From the NCBI GenBank assembly GCA_034509425.1, contig JAVTVJ010000771.1, positions 248,001 through 312,000 of the forward strand: a DNA stretch of 64,000 nucleotides, in the 5' to 3' direction. Source of the DNA: Eopsaltria australis. Lineage: Eukaryota > Chordata > Aves > Passeriformes > Petroicidae. Made by a program: the position numbers and the translations under genes. Each line of letters opens with the position of its first letter. The stretch's first letter is position 1. This document shows positions 20,901 to 31,320 of the stretch, in pieces. Under the pieces are notes generated by a model that was not told the DNA's origin, ran no database searches, and saw only the letters and a program-made list of their open reading frames with translations.

Positions 20901-23327
20901 GACAGTGCTGTGTCCTTCTTGCAGACTTGCTGCGGTACCCGGGGTTCATTTACATCCTGGCAGGCTGTGCAGCGGGTGTGCTTCTCCTGGTGGTGGCTTT
21001 GCCTGCAGCCATATGTTGCTGCATGAAGAGGAGACACAAGTTCATCCCAGTGCCTTCAGGTGAGTGGGGAATGCTGTGATTCCCTGAGGATGAATTTTGG
21101 AGAGGACTGTGTTTGTGCAGGCTGGGGTTACATGGCCTTAGAGTAACCTGGTCTCAGCTGGGTGGCTGCTTGTCGTCCAGCCTGTCCTCCCTTGACCTGG
21201 TGGAGCAGAAGTCTGCTTGCTGGTAGGCAGCTTTTATGGCCAGCAGTGTCTTGAATTAAAACTTATTTTTCTTTTATTCACCTCACACTTGTGCCCTCAC
21301 CCCTGTGCTCCTGGCCAGAAAAAAAAAAACCCACAGCAAAACCTTTCCTATGGGCAACAAAATTGAACCTCACTCAGATGTGATCCCGAAACGACCTGAA
21401 TGTTTCTGGTGGCAGTCCTCTGTCAGCAGCAGTCCCTGAGTGTGATCTGCCAGTGCTGCCTCAAGCTGTGACCCTGCCAGCATGGCCAGGCTGGTCTCTG
21501 GCAGGCTGCAATGACCCTCTGCTCTCGGCATCTGTCTGCTCCGGGAGCGGAGCCAGCGCCGCGTGAGGAGGGGACACAACCTCGTGCTGGGGGTCTGGCC
21601 TCACAGCAGACCTGCTGAGCCTGGGGGCATGGGAGGCCTCTTCCTTCAAGTGTCTGGTTGTGGTTTTACAGAGGAGGAGAAGGATGATGGATTGACAATG
21701 TCAGTGGTGTCTGGGGAAGGCATGAAGAGCCCCCCCAATGGCGACCGTGTTGAGGCTCAAGCTGCCCAAAGCGACCGTCCCCCGAAGCCTGGTGAGTCCA
21801 GTGACCTGCTTGAAGTCAAATACCTTGTTTGGGAGGGACACAGTGTTTGTGTGTGGCTGGTGGGGGTGCAGGTGACAGCAGAGAGGGGCCTGGGACACGC
21901 CAGCACAGGGAAGGTGCTGCACCTTGTCCAGGAGCTGCAGCAGGGCAGTTTTCAGTACCTTACTCATGCCATGGGAGGTAGATGCAGCCATCCCACAAAC
22001 ATCAGACTGTCTGTTCCAGTACCTCCTGTGCTAAAACACATACCTCAAAAGCAGCAAGCCCCCCAAAACTCAGTGGTTTTCCTGCAATTTTCTCACCCTT
22101 CTCATCAGTAACATATTATAAAAATTGGCATTGTTTTCGTAAGCAGTCATCTTCAGGACAGCAGGAACCGATATGCTGAGCTGTAAGCACAGCTAAATCC
22201 CATCAAAGCCAGAGGCTTGTGTGTTTTCTTAAATTGAGGCTAGAGTGGGAATATGGTTGCATTTTAAATTCTTCAAAGAAATTGAGCATAAACCCCTACA
22301 GCTTTAGCACAATACGGTCAAGATTGTGAGGTGATAAAAACCCCTCAGAAATCTCCTGTTCTCTAAGTGCTTGATATTAATACTCCACTTTTTGCATTAC
22401 GTTTCCCTCAGTTTTGTTTCCCAAACACAAATGCTTGCCTAGTAATGCACCACCATCAGCTGAAGTAGGTTTAGCAGAGAAATCATGAACTAGAGCAGCA
22501 TTACATAGGTCACAGCCTGGTCTCAGCGCCGCTGTCTCCATTTCTGATGTCCTTCACTGTACCATGCACAGCCTCCTGTACCTCAGCTGTGCTTTATGTC
22601 TCACCTTGGATGCTCTTTGCTCTGCTTTCGAAATATTAAATGCTACTCATGAACACAGAGCAAGAAAGAGAAGAAGAAAAAAAAATCTTTCAGGTCATTG
22701 TTTAATATTAATATACTTCAAGTGCAAAGCTTTTAATAAAAAATTCACACATTGTAAGTTTGACTAAAAAAGTAGCCCGTATTTAAATTTTTACAATTAA
22801 GTAAAAAGCAGAGATGCTTGTGGAAAGTAGGTGAGAACTAAATGTGTGCTGTTATCCAGCTTTAATTATTCAGATGTAAGTGAATAGATTTGGGTGTAGC
22901 ATTTTGGTACTAAAGGTTTGTTACTAACAGTATTAAAGCACTTTGGTACTAACAGGCCAGATAACTTCAGTACCTAAGTGCCCTAAGGCATGATGGACAG
23001 CTCAATAAAGGAGTAGTTACAGAGAAAATTGAAATTTGACTTGCAGGTGCCTGGGGTGAGGAGACTGAGTGGATTAAGCAGCCTGCAGCATTAGGGACCA
23101 GGGGGTGAATTCCCATGAGGGTGAGCCATAGTGTGGGCACTTACAAACCATTTCTCCCTTTTCCAGGTGCTGCCCAGGTTGGTCAAGGCGTTGAGCCCCA
23201 GCCAGTGGCGGAAGAAAACTTGCCAGTGCAGGTAGAAGCTGAGGAAATGCCAGATCCTGAGGTCATAGCTGATATGGAAAGCCAGGAATATGCCTCAGAC
23301 TGTTTCCCAGACCCAACTGATGACTGA
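14860..23327 (+). CDS. CD58-like two-Ig-domain membrane protein (CD2 family), six exons
   Basis: Coding exons are 14860-14920, 15762-16040, 17470-17718, 20925-21059, 21672-21791 and 23167-23327. All introns are phase 1 with GT-AG ends, giving 334 residues. The layout is signal peptide (1-20), an N-terminal V-type Ig domain without the canonical disulfide (about 21-113), a C2-type domain with paired cysteines 121, 131, 176 and 194 (114-196), one transmembrane helix (about 203-227) and a ~105-residue acidic tail. This is the exon plan of CD2, CD58 and CD48. Spacing of GSL...D-x-G-x-Y in domain 1 and of the four domain-2 cysteines suits CD58, and the gene lies next to CD2, so a cell-surface adhesion ligand is likely. 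Five N-glycosylation sequons lie in the ectodomain. Odd points are a long tail without an immunoreceptor switch motif, and no strand-C tryptophan in domain 1. It could instead be another CD2-family paralog, so I give no symbol. Confidence 0.8.
14921..15761 (+). other. CD58-like intron 1
   Basis: Intron of 841 bases. Nothing is recognisable in it apart from the GGAT microsatellite close to its 3' end and a normal pyrimidine-rich acceptor (CTCTCCTTTCAG). Confidence 0.75.
15701..15740 (+). repeat. (GGAT)10 microsatellite beside a splice acceptor
   Basis: Ten uninterrupted GGAT units end 21 bases before the AG that opens exon 2. They occupy the place where the branch point would normally lie, so length changes could alter recognition of the exon that encodes the ligand-binding domain. 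Confidence 0.95.
15762..16040 (+). CDS. CD58-like exon 2: N-terminal V-type Ig domain
   Basis: This exon of 93 codons opens after CTCTCCTTTCAG and closes at GTAAGT. It shows a strand-E/F signature, NGSLVLRS followed by KDDEGKY (residues 81-97), as in domain 1 of CD2-family proteins. The canonical B-F disulfide is absent, which is normal for domain 1 of CD2 and CD58. Two extra cysteines (56 and 69) could pair with each other. Sequons are at residues 45, 62, 81 and 103. Confidence 0.85.
16041..17469 (+). other. CD58-like intron 2
   Basis: Intron of 1429 bases with a short TTCTG pentamer repeat at about 16664-16685. No other structure was seen. Confidence 0.7.
17470..17718 (+). CDS. CD58-like exon 3: membrane-proximal C2-type Ig domain
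   Basis: An 83-codon exon with acceptor GTGTGAGCAG and donor GTGAGT. It contains the two-disulfide pattern of CD2-family domain 2: Cys121 and Cys131 near the start, the FVCEV cysteine at 176 and the LFC cysteine at 194. The core tryptophan is at 143. Cys156 is additional and unpaired in this scheme. One sequon (NGT) is at residue 146. Confidence 0.85.
17719..20924 (+). other. CD58-like intron 3
   Basis: Intron of 3206 bases, the longest in the gene. It has an AT-rich centre (about 19180-19860) and a small GC- and CpG-rich patch listed separately. No additional exon is supported. Confidence 0.7.
20200..20460. promoter_or_regulatory. Small CpG-rich patch within CD58-like intron 3
   Basis: By eye this ~260-base patch has many CpG sites and high GC, including CCCGGCCGGGC and GCAGCGGCGG, in an otherwise CpG-poor intron. 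It could be a minor CpG island, an alternative promoter giving a transcript that lacks the Ig exons, or simply a GC-rich repeat remnant. Confidence 0.3.
20925..21059 (+). CDS. CD58-like exon 4: transmembrane segment
   Basis: A 45-codon exon encoding a hydrophobic helix at about residues 203-227 (core ILAGCAAGVLLLVVALPAA), then CCC and the basic stop-transfer MKRRHK. The three adjacent cysteines at the inner face are possible palmitoylation sites. If the donor at 21060 were not used, the frame would end after six more codons at TGA 21077-21079, giving a protein with a very short tail. Confidence 0.85.
21060..21671 (+). other. CD58-like intron 4
   Basis: Intron of 612 bases. Only a short A-run (about 21320-21330) is notable. 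Confidence 0.7.
21672..21791 (+). CDS. CD58-like exon 5: cytoplasmic tail, first part
   Basis: A 40-codon exon after the acceptor TTTTACAG, ending at GTGAGT. It encodes a charged, Pro- and Ser-containing stretch starting EEEKDDG. No known signalling motif is evident. Phase matches on both sides, and the frame stays open into exon 6. Confidence 0.75.
21792..23166 (+). other. CD58-like intron 5
   Basis: Intron of 1375 bases, AT-rich in its second half. An AATAAA-like stretch at about 22734 is inside this intron and could only serve a transcript that keeps the intron. Confidence 0.7.
23167..23327 (+). CDS. CD58-like exon 6: acidic end of the tail and stop
   Basis: The exon opens after CTCCCTTTTCCAG and runs to TGA at 23325-23327. 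It encodes a strongly acidic 53-residue end rich in Glu, Asp and Pro. A single tyrosine sits in SQEYASDC; it does not fit the switch motif TxYxxV/I of SLAM-family receptors. Confidence 0.8.
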
Positions 23328-25725
23328 TCTGACGTGCTTGGTGTTCCTCCCTGAAGCCTGTGACACTTGTCCTTTGCATCCCATAATCTCATTGTGTCTG
23401 GAAAATTTTAGCAGGGGAAACATGGGAGGCGTCAGGCCTTCTCACCTCATTTAAAAAGAAAAAAGGAAAACATAGAGTAAAGCACACACGTGGCTTCAAG
23501 GCCACACTGCGGTGGCCTGACAGGTTCACTAACAAACAAAAGGGGCAGCTCTTTGATGCTTTCCTGATAACAGAGCTGCAGCTAAACCAAGGAGCCCCAG
23601 GGGACAGCCTGGAATCAGCTCCTCCTGCTCCTTGCCCACCCCATGCCTTGCCTTGCCTTTGGCAGCCAGGGCCAGGCACTGCAGGCAGCTTGAGGTGGCC
23701 TGCCAGTCCCAGACAGAAACCAAGCACCTGCCAGAAATTTCCTGAGACAACCTCTTCTCAGGAGACTTCAGGGCACTTCTTCCCAGGCTCTGCCAAGGAA
23801 ACTCAAAGGAGGTCTCAGCTTGGTATCGGCCGTGCTGGGTGCTCATCTGAGTCGCTCCTCTGAGCTCCAGACCCTGTGATTTGGCCCTCACCCCTTGCTG
23901 CCTGCAGCTGCAGTAGTGGTGGGGGTTGAAATTTGGCTTGCTGATGCTGTGTGCAGACCTGGGGTGATGCTGCTGGCTTTGCTCCCCTCTTGGTGCCCCA
24001 AATGACAGAGGGTACAGGTTACCTTTCACCAGAACCCTGCTTGGACTGCCCCTGGGCTGAGCCAGGGCTGTCACTCACTTGCCTGCAGCAGGAGGGGGCT
24101 TGGGGCTGCAATTTTGGCAGAAACCTTGATTTTAACGCTGAGATTGTTTATCAATGCAAGCATTAGTGCCTTTAGTGAAAAGGTTTAGCTACTGCAAGCT
24201 GATGGAGCTGGCCATCTGCCTGTGCATGTGGGCTTGTTTGGGGCTGTGCTGTTTGCACAGACAGCAGCAATTTATAGAATCTCTTAGGTAAGGCTTGCTG
24301 CTACGCATGTCCTGCTCAGGGGGGGTGTGCCTGGGGAGCAGCTGGGGCAGGCCTGCAGGGAAGGATGTGGTGAGGAGAGGGCAGGGATTCTGTCTCAGGC
24401 AGCAGGTAGCTGAGTCCCAGCAAAGCTGCCAGGGACTGCAGGGCTGTCAGGCTGCAGGGAGTGCTGCAAGATGTGCTGCCAGAGCAAGGTATTTACTGTA
24501 TAAGACGATTTTAGTAGTCAGAGTGAGGTGTTAAATTGGTTGTTAGTGTCAAATTAGCCTGCTGGGCTAGAAAGGAATGGTAGAGTAAAAGCAGAGATGG
24601 TACAGATTGGGACCAAAAGGGATGGGGTGGTGTGTTCAGCATTCCTCTCCTCCCTTGTATTTTGTCCCCGTTTTATATTGTGCTGACATTGTGAATCCCT
24701 TGGAGATGGATTTGAGATATGCCTGGTGAGTGCCATCCAAGGAGGGCTGTGAGCACCCCAGCAGAATCCAAACTAAACTGAAGGCTTGTCTCCCAGGGAT
24801 GGCTGCACACTCACCTGGGAGTCCTTCATCTCTGTGCACTTGCCAAGGCTCTGCATCAGTGACACCCAGCCATAGGTGATTGTTCTCGTTGTTTCCTTGT
24901 CCTGTGACTCTCCTTAGAAGACCCTTGGATCTTGTGTGCTGTGTTGGTGGTGATTCAGCCTGTCTCTGCTTTTAAAGGCTGCCCATGGGAATCACATTCT
25001 CCACGCTAAGAGGGAGATGATAATTCTTTTCCTTACGGTGCTGTTCTAACTCCTTTCAGCATAAACATTCCTCTGAGGCTGTGAGTTTAATGACAAAAAT
25101 GTGACACAGAGTGCTCGGGGTGGCAGCACAGAAGCAGCGACGCTGGGTGAATGTCACCAGGCCAGTGTCACCAAAATAAGGGGACACAGTCAGCTTTGCT
25201 TCACTTCTGCACTTTCTGGCAGGGACAGGAGGGGACAGTCGACTCCAGGAGATGCTTCAGAGGCTGAGCAGTGCTCTGAGCTGCACTGGAGAAGACAGCA
25301 GTGTTTCAGTGCTGAGGGTGAGAGAGCTGGGCCAGCCTTGTCCTGCTGGGCTGGGGCACCCTGGCTCCAGCTTGTCCTAGGGCTGCCTTCCTGCTGCCAG
25401 CCCTGGGGGGCTGGGGGTGCCCAGCAATTTTGAACATCACCCCTACTGTAATCCCAGTCCTGGAAGGATTTTCCCATCGAGATACGAGAGGTCTTTGTGA
25501 GACAGATTGAACCATGGCTGGTTTTCTGTCCTTTACCACTGGAAGTGCCATTCAGCCACGGGGCAAAAGTTTCTGTGAGGTCAGGAGAGAAGTGATGCAG
25601 CCAGTGCTCTTCCTTTAACTGTATGTGTTCATGCCCAGCTTTTGTTCTTTTTTGGTGGTTTTATTTTTTCCTTTTCCCCCATGATTGATTTTGTTCCAAA
25701 TAAAAAGATCAGTTTTCTACCTTGT
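23328..25725 (+). other. Probable 3' UTR and downstream flank of the CD58-like gene
   Basis: I see no AATAAA between the stop and 25699, so the UTR may be about 2.4 kb long, or an unrecognised variant signal may be used earlier. The stretch has no exon-like open frame with family similarity. Confidence 0.4.
25699..25704 (+). terminator. Candidate polyadenylation signal for the CD58-like gene
   Basis: AATAAA followed 20-60 bases later by T/G-rich sequence, as expected of a poly(A) site. It is the first canonical hexamer after the stop. Two more AATAAA occur at 25817 and 25979. Confidence 0.45.
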
Positions 25726-26294
25726 TTTGGAAATGTTTAAGTTTTGTTATTTAATAATTGTCTCTTTCTGGTTTTTACAGGAAGTACAGGGTAATTTTCA
25801 AATTTATACACAGCCAAATAAAGGAAAGGTGATAAGTTATTGCTGACTAAGGCTGACTTGGGTGGTTAAGGGATCAAGAGATCATTCATCTGAAGTCATC
25901 CCAGGAGAGGCTGTAGGACAGTGGCACATGGTCATGATGGAGGAAGGCTGGGAGCAGTGCAGCTTCCACCCCTCTGCTAATAAAATGCCGACAGGACGAG
26001 GGGAGCTCTGCTCCATGGGAAATGAAGATATTTTGGGATGTGATACCCTCCCACCTGACACAAACCACCAGTGGTTTTATAACATTGTACAGAATGGAGG
26101 TTTAGATTTGTCTCCATGTCAATCTTTCATGGTGGGAAGAGAGGAGTTTGCTTGTGGCATGTGCAAGCAACAACTGACATGGAATGCAATGTGTAATCTT
26201 TTCATCATGTAATTCATTTAGTTGATGGATATAAAAGGAGAGCAGGGAATGAACTTATTTGACTTAACATCAAAGTGAAAGCAAAAGCAAGCAA

Positions 26295-26372
26295 GAAATG
26301 TGTAGAAGGCTGTGTAGAAGAAAAAAAATGGAAGAAATGTGTAGAAGGCTGTGTAGAAGTAAAAAATGGAAG
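26295..26372 (+). repeat. Tandem duplication of a 39-bp unit
   Basis: The unit GAAATGTGTAGAAGGCTGTG... occurs at 26295 and 26334, differing only in the length and composition of the A-run. Confidence 0.85.
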
Positions 26373-26706
26373 GATCCTTTTAGATTTCTTTTAGCATTCA
26401 GGATGAACTCATCCCCACAAAACTATCGTGTCAGAAATACATGCATACAATGCTGCCCTCTCATCCTCTGGTGTAAAGCAGGCTGGGGAAAAACCCTGAT
26501 CACCCACTGGGGACCCTGGCACCTTTGACAACCACTGCATCCTGCATTGGTTTTGTTCAGAGTAAATGTTGCATTTCCTTTCTGCAAGATTTACATATTT
26601 CATCTCTCAGGCAGAGGATGTGGCTGGAGACAGCAGGGGAGACTTATACTGAGAACCTAGAAGGCCTTAAGCCCTTCTAAGTATTTGTACTTTTTCAGCA
26701 AGCAAA

Positions 26707-26770
26707 TCACAGAATCATAGAAAGGTTTGGGTTGGAGGGAACCTTAAAGTTCATTCAGGAGTTCTGCCTA
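26707..26770 (-). mobile_element. CR1 3'-end fragment, minus orientation
   Basis: The stretch CAGAATCATAGAAAGGTTTG followed by GGTTGGAGGGAACCTTAAAG is the reverse complement of a CR1 3' terminus. Similarity fades after about 26770, so only the tail of the element survives. Confidence 0.8.
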
Positions 26771-27841
26771 TGCATGCTGATGGCATCGTTGTCACCTTCA
26801 TGAAGATATTTCCTGCCTGAGGTGGGATTTCAGCCCCAAGCAGCTTCTAGTCCCAGAGGTTTCCCCACTCTTGCATCAACCCTGAGGTCAGCAGGAACCT
26901 GATTTTATAAAATATTTCATTATACTTGCAAGGTCATGTACCTGGCACAGCTGTAGTCTGCTCAACACTAACACAAGGAAAGTTGTCATCTGCAGAGGTA
27001 GAAAATACAGGTGGCCAATGTCAGCTTATTTTTAAATTGATCTCTTTTTCTGGTTAGCATATTCTGTGTCACACTTAGCCAATATCCATGATAAAATACT
27101 GGATGGGGCTATAGTCTAAATTGTGTGTTTTATAGCTAATATAAATATAGTTACTATTGGAAATTCTATGCAGGATTTTTAAAACTGATGATGGCTACTG
27201 ATAGTTTTAGTATTGTCTAACACTACAGAAATGAGATGTATTACAGACCAAGAATTACTTGGAGGCAGTTTTCAGCAAATCTTTTGGAATTGCAAATGCA
27301 GTCTGTTAGAGAGAATTATTGTCTGCTCCCATATCATATGCAAATGGAATGAAGAAATACAGCTGGGTGCCTATCCTCCAGCCAGCACTGCTGTCTCATC
27401 TTTGGTTTATACAGCTTCCTCTTTGAGGGCAAAACATATTTTCCCAAAACTAAGGAGTGAAGCAGTTTTAAAAGATTTTTTTTTTATACTGAAAAGTCAT
27501 GTAACAAGATATCTTCAAACAAACAAAAGAAAAAACAAAAAGAAAGAGAAAGATCTTGTGATGGTGTTTTTGTCTGCGTGAAGAGAATTGCAGTAGTGAC
27601 ATTGACAGCATGACTGGAAGAAAAGAGCACTAAGAGTTTGTGTTGCACTCCTATGAAAGCTTTCAATCACAGAGCAAGAGGCATCAGATTTCTCCTCTGA
27701 AAACCTGTAATTTGGGACAGCAGGGGTGGGATTCAGGGATGTGTCAGGTGATGCATGCAGGAAGGTGTGTGAATGTCAACTCAATTCACCTCAAGCCAAC
27801 TGGAGAGGTTGGTGGAGGCTTTCCTGAGGGGTCCCATGGAT

Positions 27842-27912
27842 CCAGGAGCAGGAGCCCTGCTGGGTGGGACAGTCTGGGCCAGGAGCAGGAGCTCTGCTGG
27901 GTGGGACAGCCT
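27842..27912 (+). repeat. Tandem duplication of a 37-bp unit
   Basis: CCAGGAGCAGGAGC(C/T)CTGC and the following TGGGTGGGACAG occur at 27842 and again at 27879 with few differences. Confidence 0.8.
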
Positions 27913-30900
27913 CTGCTGCTGCTCTCTCTACTGTGTCAGGATGGGCCATGACAGGACACAGAGAGGAAGGAGGTGATGACACAGATTCAGAGGTTGCTGT
28001 GCAGGATCCAAAGGGAAGAAAGGGCACGGGTTTAATGACTGAGGGCACAGAAGTGGTGATGAGTAATGGCTGACAGAAATGCTTTTTCTTCCCTTAACTA
28101 GGTGAGGAGGCTGCAGGGGTCTCAGGTAAGGTCTGTCTTCCATCATCCTGCAAATTCTTCAGGCAGTGTAAAATGTTTTCCAGAAAGCTGTGGCTGCTGT
28201 TGGTTTCTCCTCACGCCTGCTCTCCCTGGCATTTTTCATGGATTGTGTTCCCCAGACAGATGCACTTCTCTGCTGGTGGTAGAACACAGCCCCACTGAGC
28301 CCCTCAGGCTTTGCCTGGGACTGCAGGGACTCCTCACTCCTCTCTGTCTTTCTCCTGAGCCATTTGCAGGGAATGTGCTGTGCTAGTTTTGATAAGCCCA
28401 AGAAGGAGTGTAAACCCAAATCTGATAGCAGCAAATAGGAAATGACCTTTATTCTTCCCCCCACTCCTCATTCTAGCAAATCCTTTCCAGCTTTTTTATC
28501 CTGATGTCACTTTCTGCAATGGGTTTTGCTGGATGAGATGGTAGAAGGGTGATGGAAAGGCAGGACTCCAGCCACCCTTTCAGGTACCCTGAATACAGGT
28601 AAGAGTGTGCCAGCTCTCTTTCCTTCCCCTGCACAAGATGGGTCAGGATTTCTCTTGCTGCCATAGGAGGTCACAGTGAAAGCTGTGCAACTTCAGCTTC
28701 TCTTTGTACTTATTTCTTCCCAGCTGTCGAGAGTCTGGGACTCTTTTTCTTCAGATGATTCAGTGTCTGATAAGGAGTTTTGTTTCCCAGCCTTTTGTTG
28801 AGAGTTTAAAGCCTTGCTATTTGGCCAATACAAAGATCTGTTTATAGCTTTCTCTGGAGAACCAGATGCGGATGAAAAGGCCCTTCTTTGCTGGAGAGAA
28901 AATCAGTAGGAGTCAACACTGCCATGAATTTTATCTCATCTGTCCTAAAAAGCCCCAATGGTTAAACAACCTCAGCATAAGAGGAAAGCAGATGCCTGTT
29001 TTTATACTGAATTACTGATGCTGCAGAGCTTAAAGGAATATCAAAGATAACACAAATAACCATGGCAGCTGTGGTTTTAACCCAGTGCATCTTACCTGAG
29101 AGGGCACAAGGCATGCACAGTAACTTTCCATTGAGGCTGCACTCTAAACTTCCTGCTCTGCAAAGTGCCCACTGAAGTTCAGCAGATTTTTACTGAGTTG
29201 CTGAAAGCAGTGTATGTAGGGAACACGAGACACAGGTAATTAACAAAAAGGCTGCTCCTCCATGATGGAAATGTGAAGGGGTGGCTGAAAAGAATGGTGA
29301 CACCATCTGACTGTCAGGAGTGTAACAGAAAGGGGCTGGGCTGCAATGGCAGAAATGCTGTGAAAAGCCACAAGTTGCCACCAATGCCCTGGGCACTCAC
29401 CTGTGTCACACAGAACATCCTGCACCTGCCTCACGGAGATCTTGAAAAGCAGAAATTCTCAGAAATGCTGTGACACAGCACCTTAGCCATTACTCTTCCT
29501 GGCAAGCAACAGCAGCTGTGGGATGTAAATGTTTAGAAAGATGGGCAGCTTTGTGCCTGTGCTTTCCCCTGCTCTGGAAAAGGCTCTTTGCCAACACCAG
29601 TGTGGTTCCTGCTGTAGATGTGGGGTGTTGGCCTAAAGCTGAGCCCACCCTGCCACTCTGTTGTCCCTGCACACTAAGGTTGTTACCTGGCAGGGCTAGG
29701 TGAAGTGATGCATTTAAATGCAGGAACAGACAAATACCAGAGCAGTCAAAACCAGGTTCATAGGGCACAGGAAACATGTGGAGCCAGAGAAGAAGCAGGG
29801 GAAACTGAGCTGCTAAGTCAGGAGCTGCACTAAGCAGGAAAGGACTTGTATTTTCACTGGATCTGGTGGCCCCAGATGTACATTGTGCAAAGAGCATCTG
29901 TAAAAATGGTGTGAAAGACCAGGACACTTTTTATTGCATCAGAGAGCAGCAGCAAGACTGTGCTGACAGGTCATTCTGATGTTTCTGAGAAACTTACCTC
30001 TTAATTTCCCAGTAATAAGGGCCAAACTTCCTTCTATGTATGTATTAGGCCACACAGCGGGTCTTTTCTTTTGCTATCACAGGTCCACTGTCTAATAAAT
30101 AAACTACAGGCACTTTTAGGATCCACAGTGATGCTTCAGAGAGGCTTATGCAAGGTTTTCTAGGAGAAGGGACATTTTATGCCCACATACATGACTCCCA
30201 GGGGCTGCACTAGTAGGAAAAATGCCAACAGTGTCTCACATTTGAAGTGAAGACTTCCCTTTGTGTGTGGGAGCTGTATAAAGGCCACTCAGGGCCACTC
30301 CTAGGAATAAATGTGCTTAGTACTGAGATGTATTATCCAGTTGTTTGTGCTCAGTCTCCTGGATCGCTTCTCAACCTCCTACCCACTCATTTCCAACTGT
30401 CCCTCACTCCTCCCTGAATTTATAGTACAATGGTAGAATAAAATATTGTACAGAACACCAGGTGTACATGCATTTGATAAGCTGATGGTTTCTGGGGAGT
30501 GCCAGATCTTGACCAAAAGATTACTTAGAAGGCAGCAACAACTTGTCTTTCCTGAATATATTTCTTGGAGAAGGTGTACTCCTATTATCCTTCTTGGGTA
30601 GCTAGTCCATCCACTCTTGTGATGAAGGGGCACATTGTAGTTAATACAGGTCTTTGTGTATTTACCACTGATACAACTGGAAGAGGTTTTCCTGCTCATT
30701 TATCTGGCTTCTTGTACAAGGCAGATTGACTGCAGCATGCCAGCAAGCCAACACCTTTTGCAGCAGTAGTAATGGCACTGAATTTACTAGAACAAGATGC
30801 TGGGAGTTAGGTCCTAAATCCAGGACCAGTACAGATGATGGAAATCATCAGCAAGACTGAAGTGCACCATCTGCAAGGATAACTGATGGGATGCTGCCAT

Positions 30901-31074
30901 CTGCTCCAGCCTCAGTTGTTGCTGTGATCCACAGACTGCTTGGTCTAAGGGGGTTATGTTCCTTCAGACCAGAAATAAAGGGTGTTTTTTGGTGAGGTTT
31001 GACTGTTGGCACGTGCTTACAGGTGGAAAATAAGAAAAAGAGTCTGAGGGAGAACACCTGGGGCTGAAGATTTA

Positions 31075-31320
31075 ACGACATGGAGCTGTGGTAAGGCGGG
31101 GGTTTAGGTTACATAATGGGAAAAGGTTTTTCTCCCAGGGGCTTCTAGGGCACTGGAATGGGCTCAGCAGGGAAGTGGTCACAGCTCCAAGTCTATCTGA
31201 GCTGAAGAATTGTTTGGGCAATGCTTTTAGGCTCAGGGTGTGATTCTTGGGGCTGTCCTGTGCAGGGACAGGAGTTGAACTTGATGATCTTTGTGGATCC
31301 CTTGCACCTCAGGATTAGGG
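31075..31320 (+). mobile_element. CR1 LINE 3' fragment, plus orientation
   Basis: Landmarks in order are GGTTTAGGTT, TCCCAGGGGCTTC, GGGCACTGGAATGGGCTC, GGGAAGTGGTCAC and TTGAACTTGATGATCTTTG, ending near TCAGGATT. This is the 3' portion of a CR1 element; the 5' part is missing, as is usual. Confidence 0.85.

Noticed and set aside
28102..28386. Exon-like frame after a pyrimidine-rich AG in the intergenic region
   Set aside because: No similarity to CD2-family tails or other proteins, and it lies beyond the probable poly(A) site of the CD58-like gene.
30379..30699. 106-codon minus-strand frame, considered as a second retroelement piece
   Set aside because: No gag, pol or env landmark could be placed in it.
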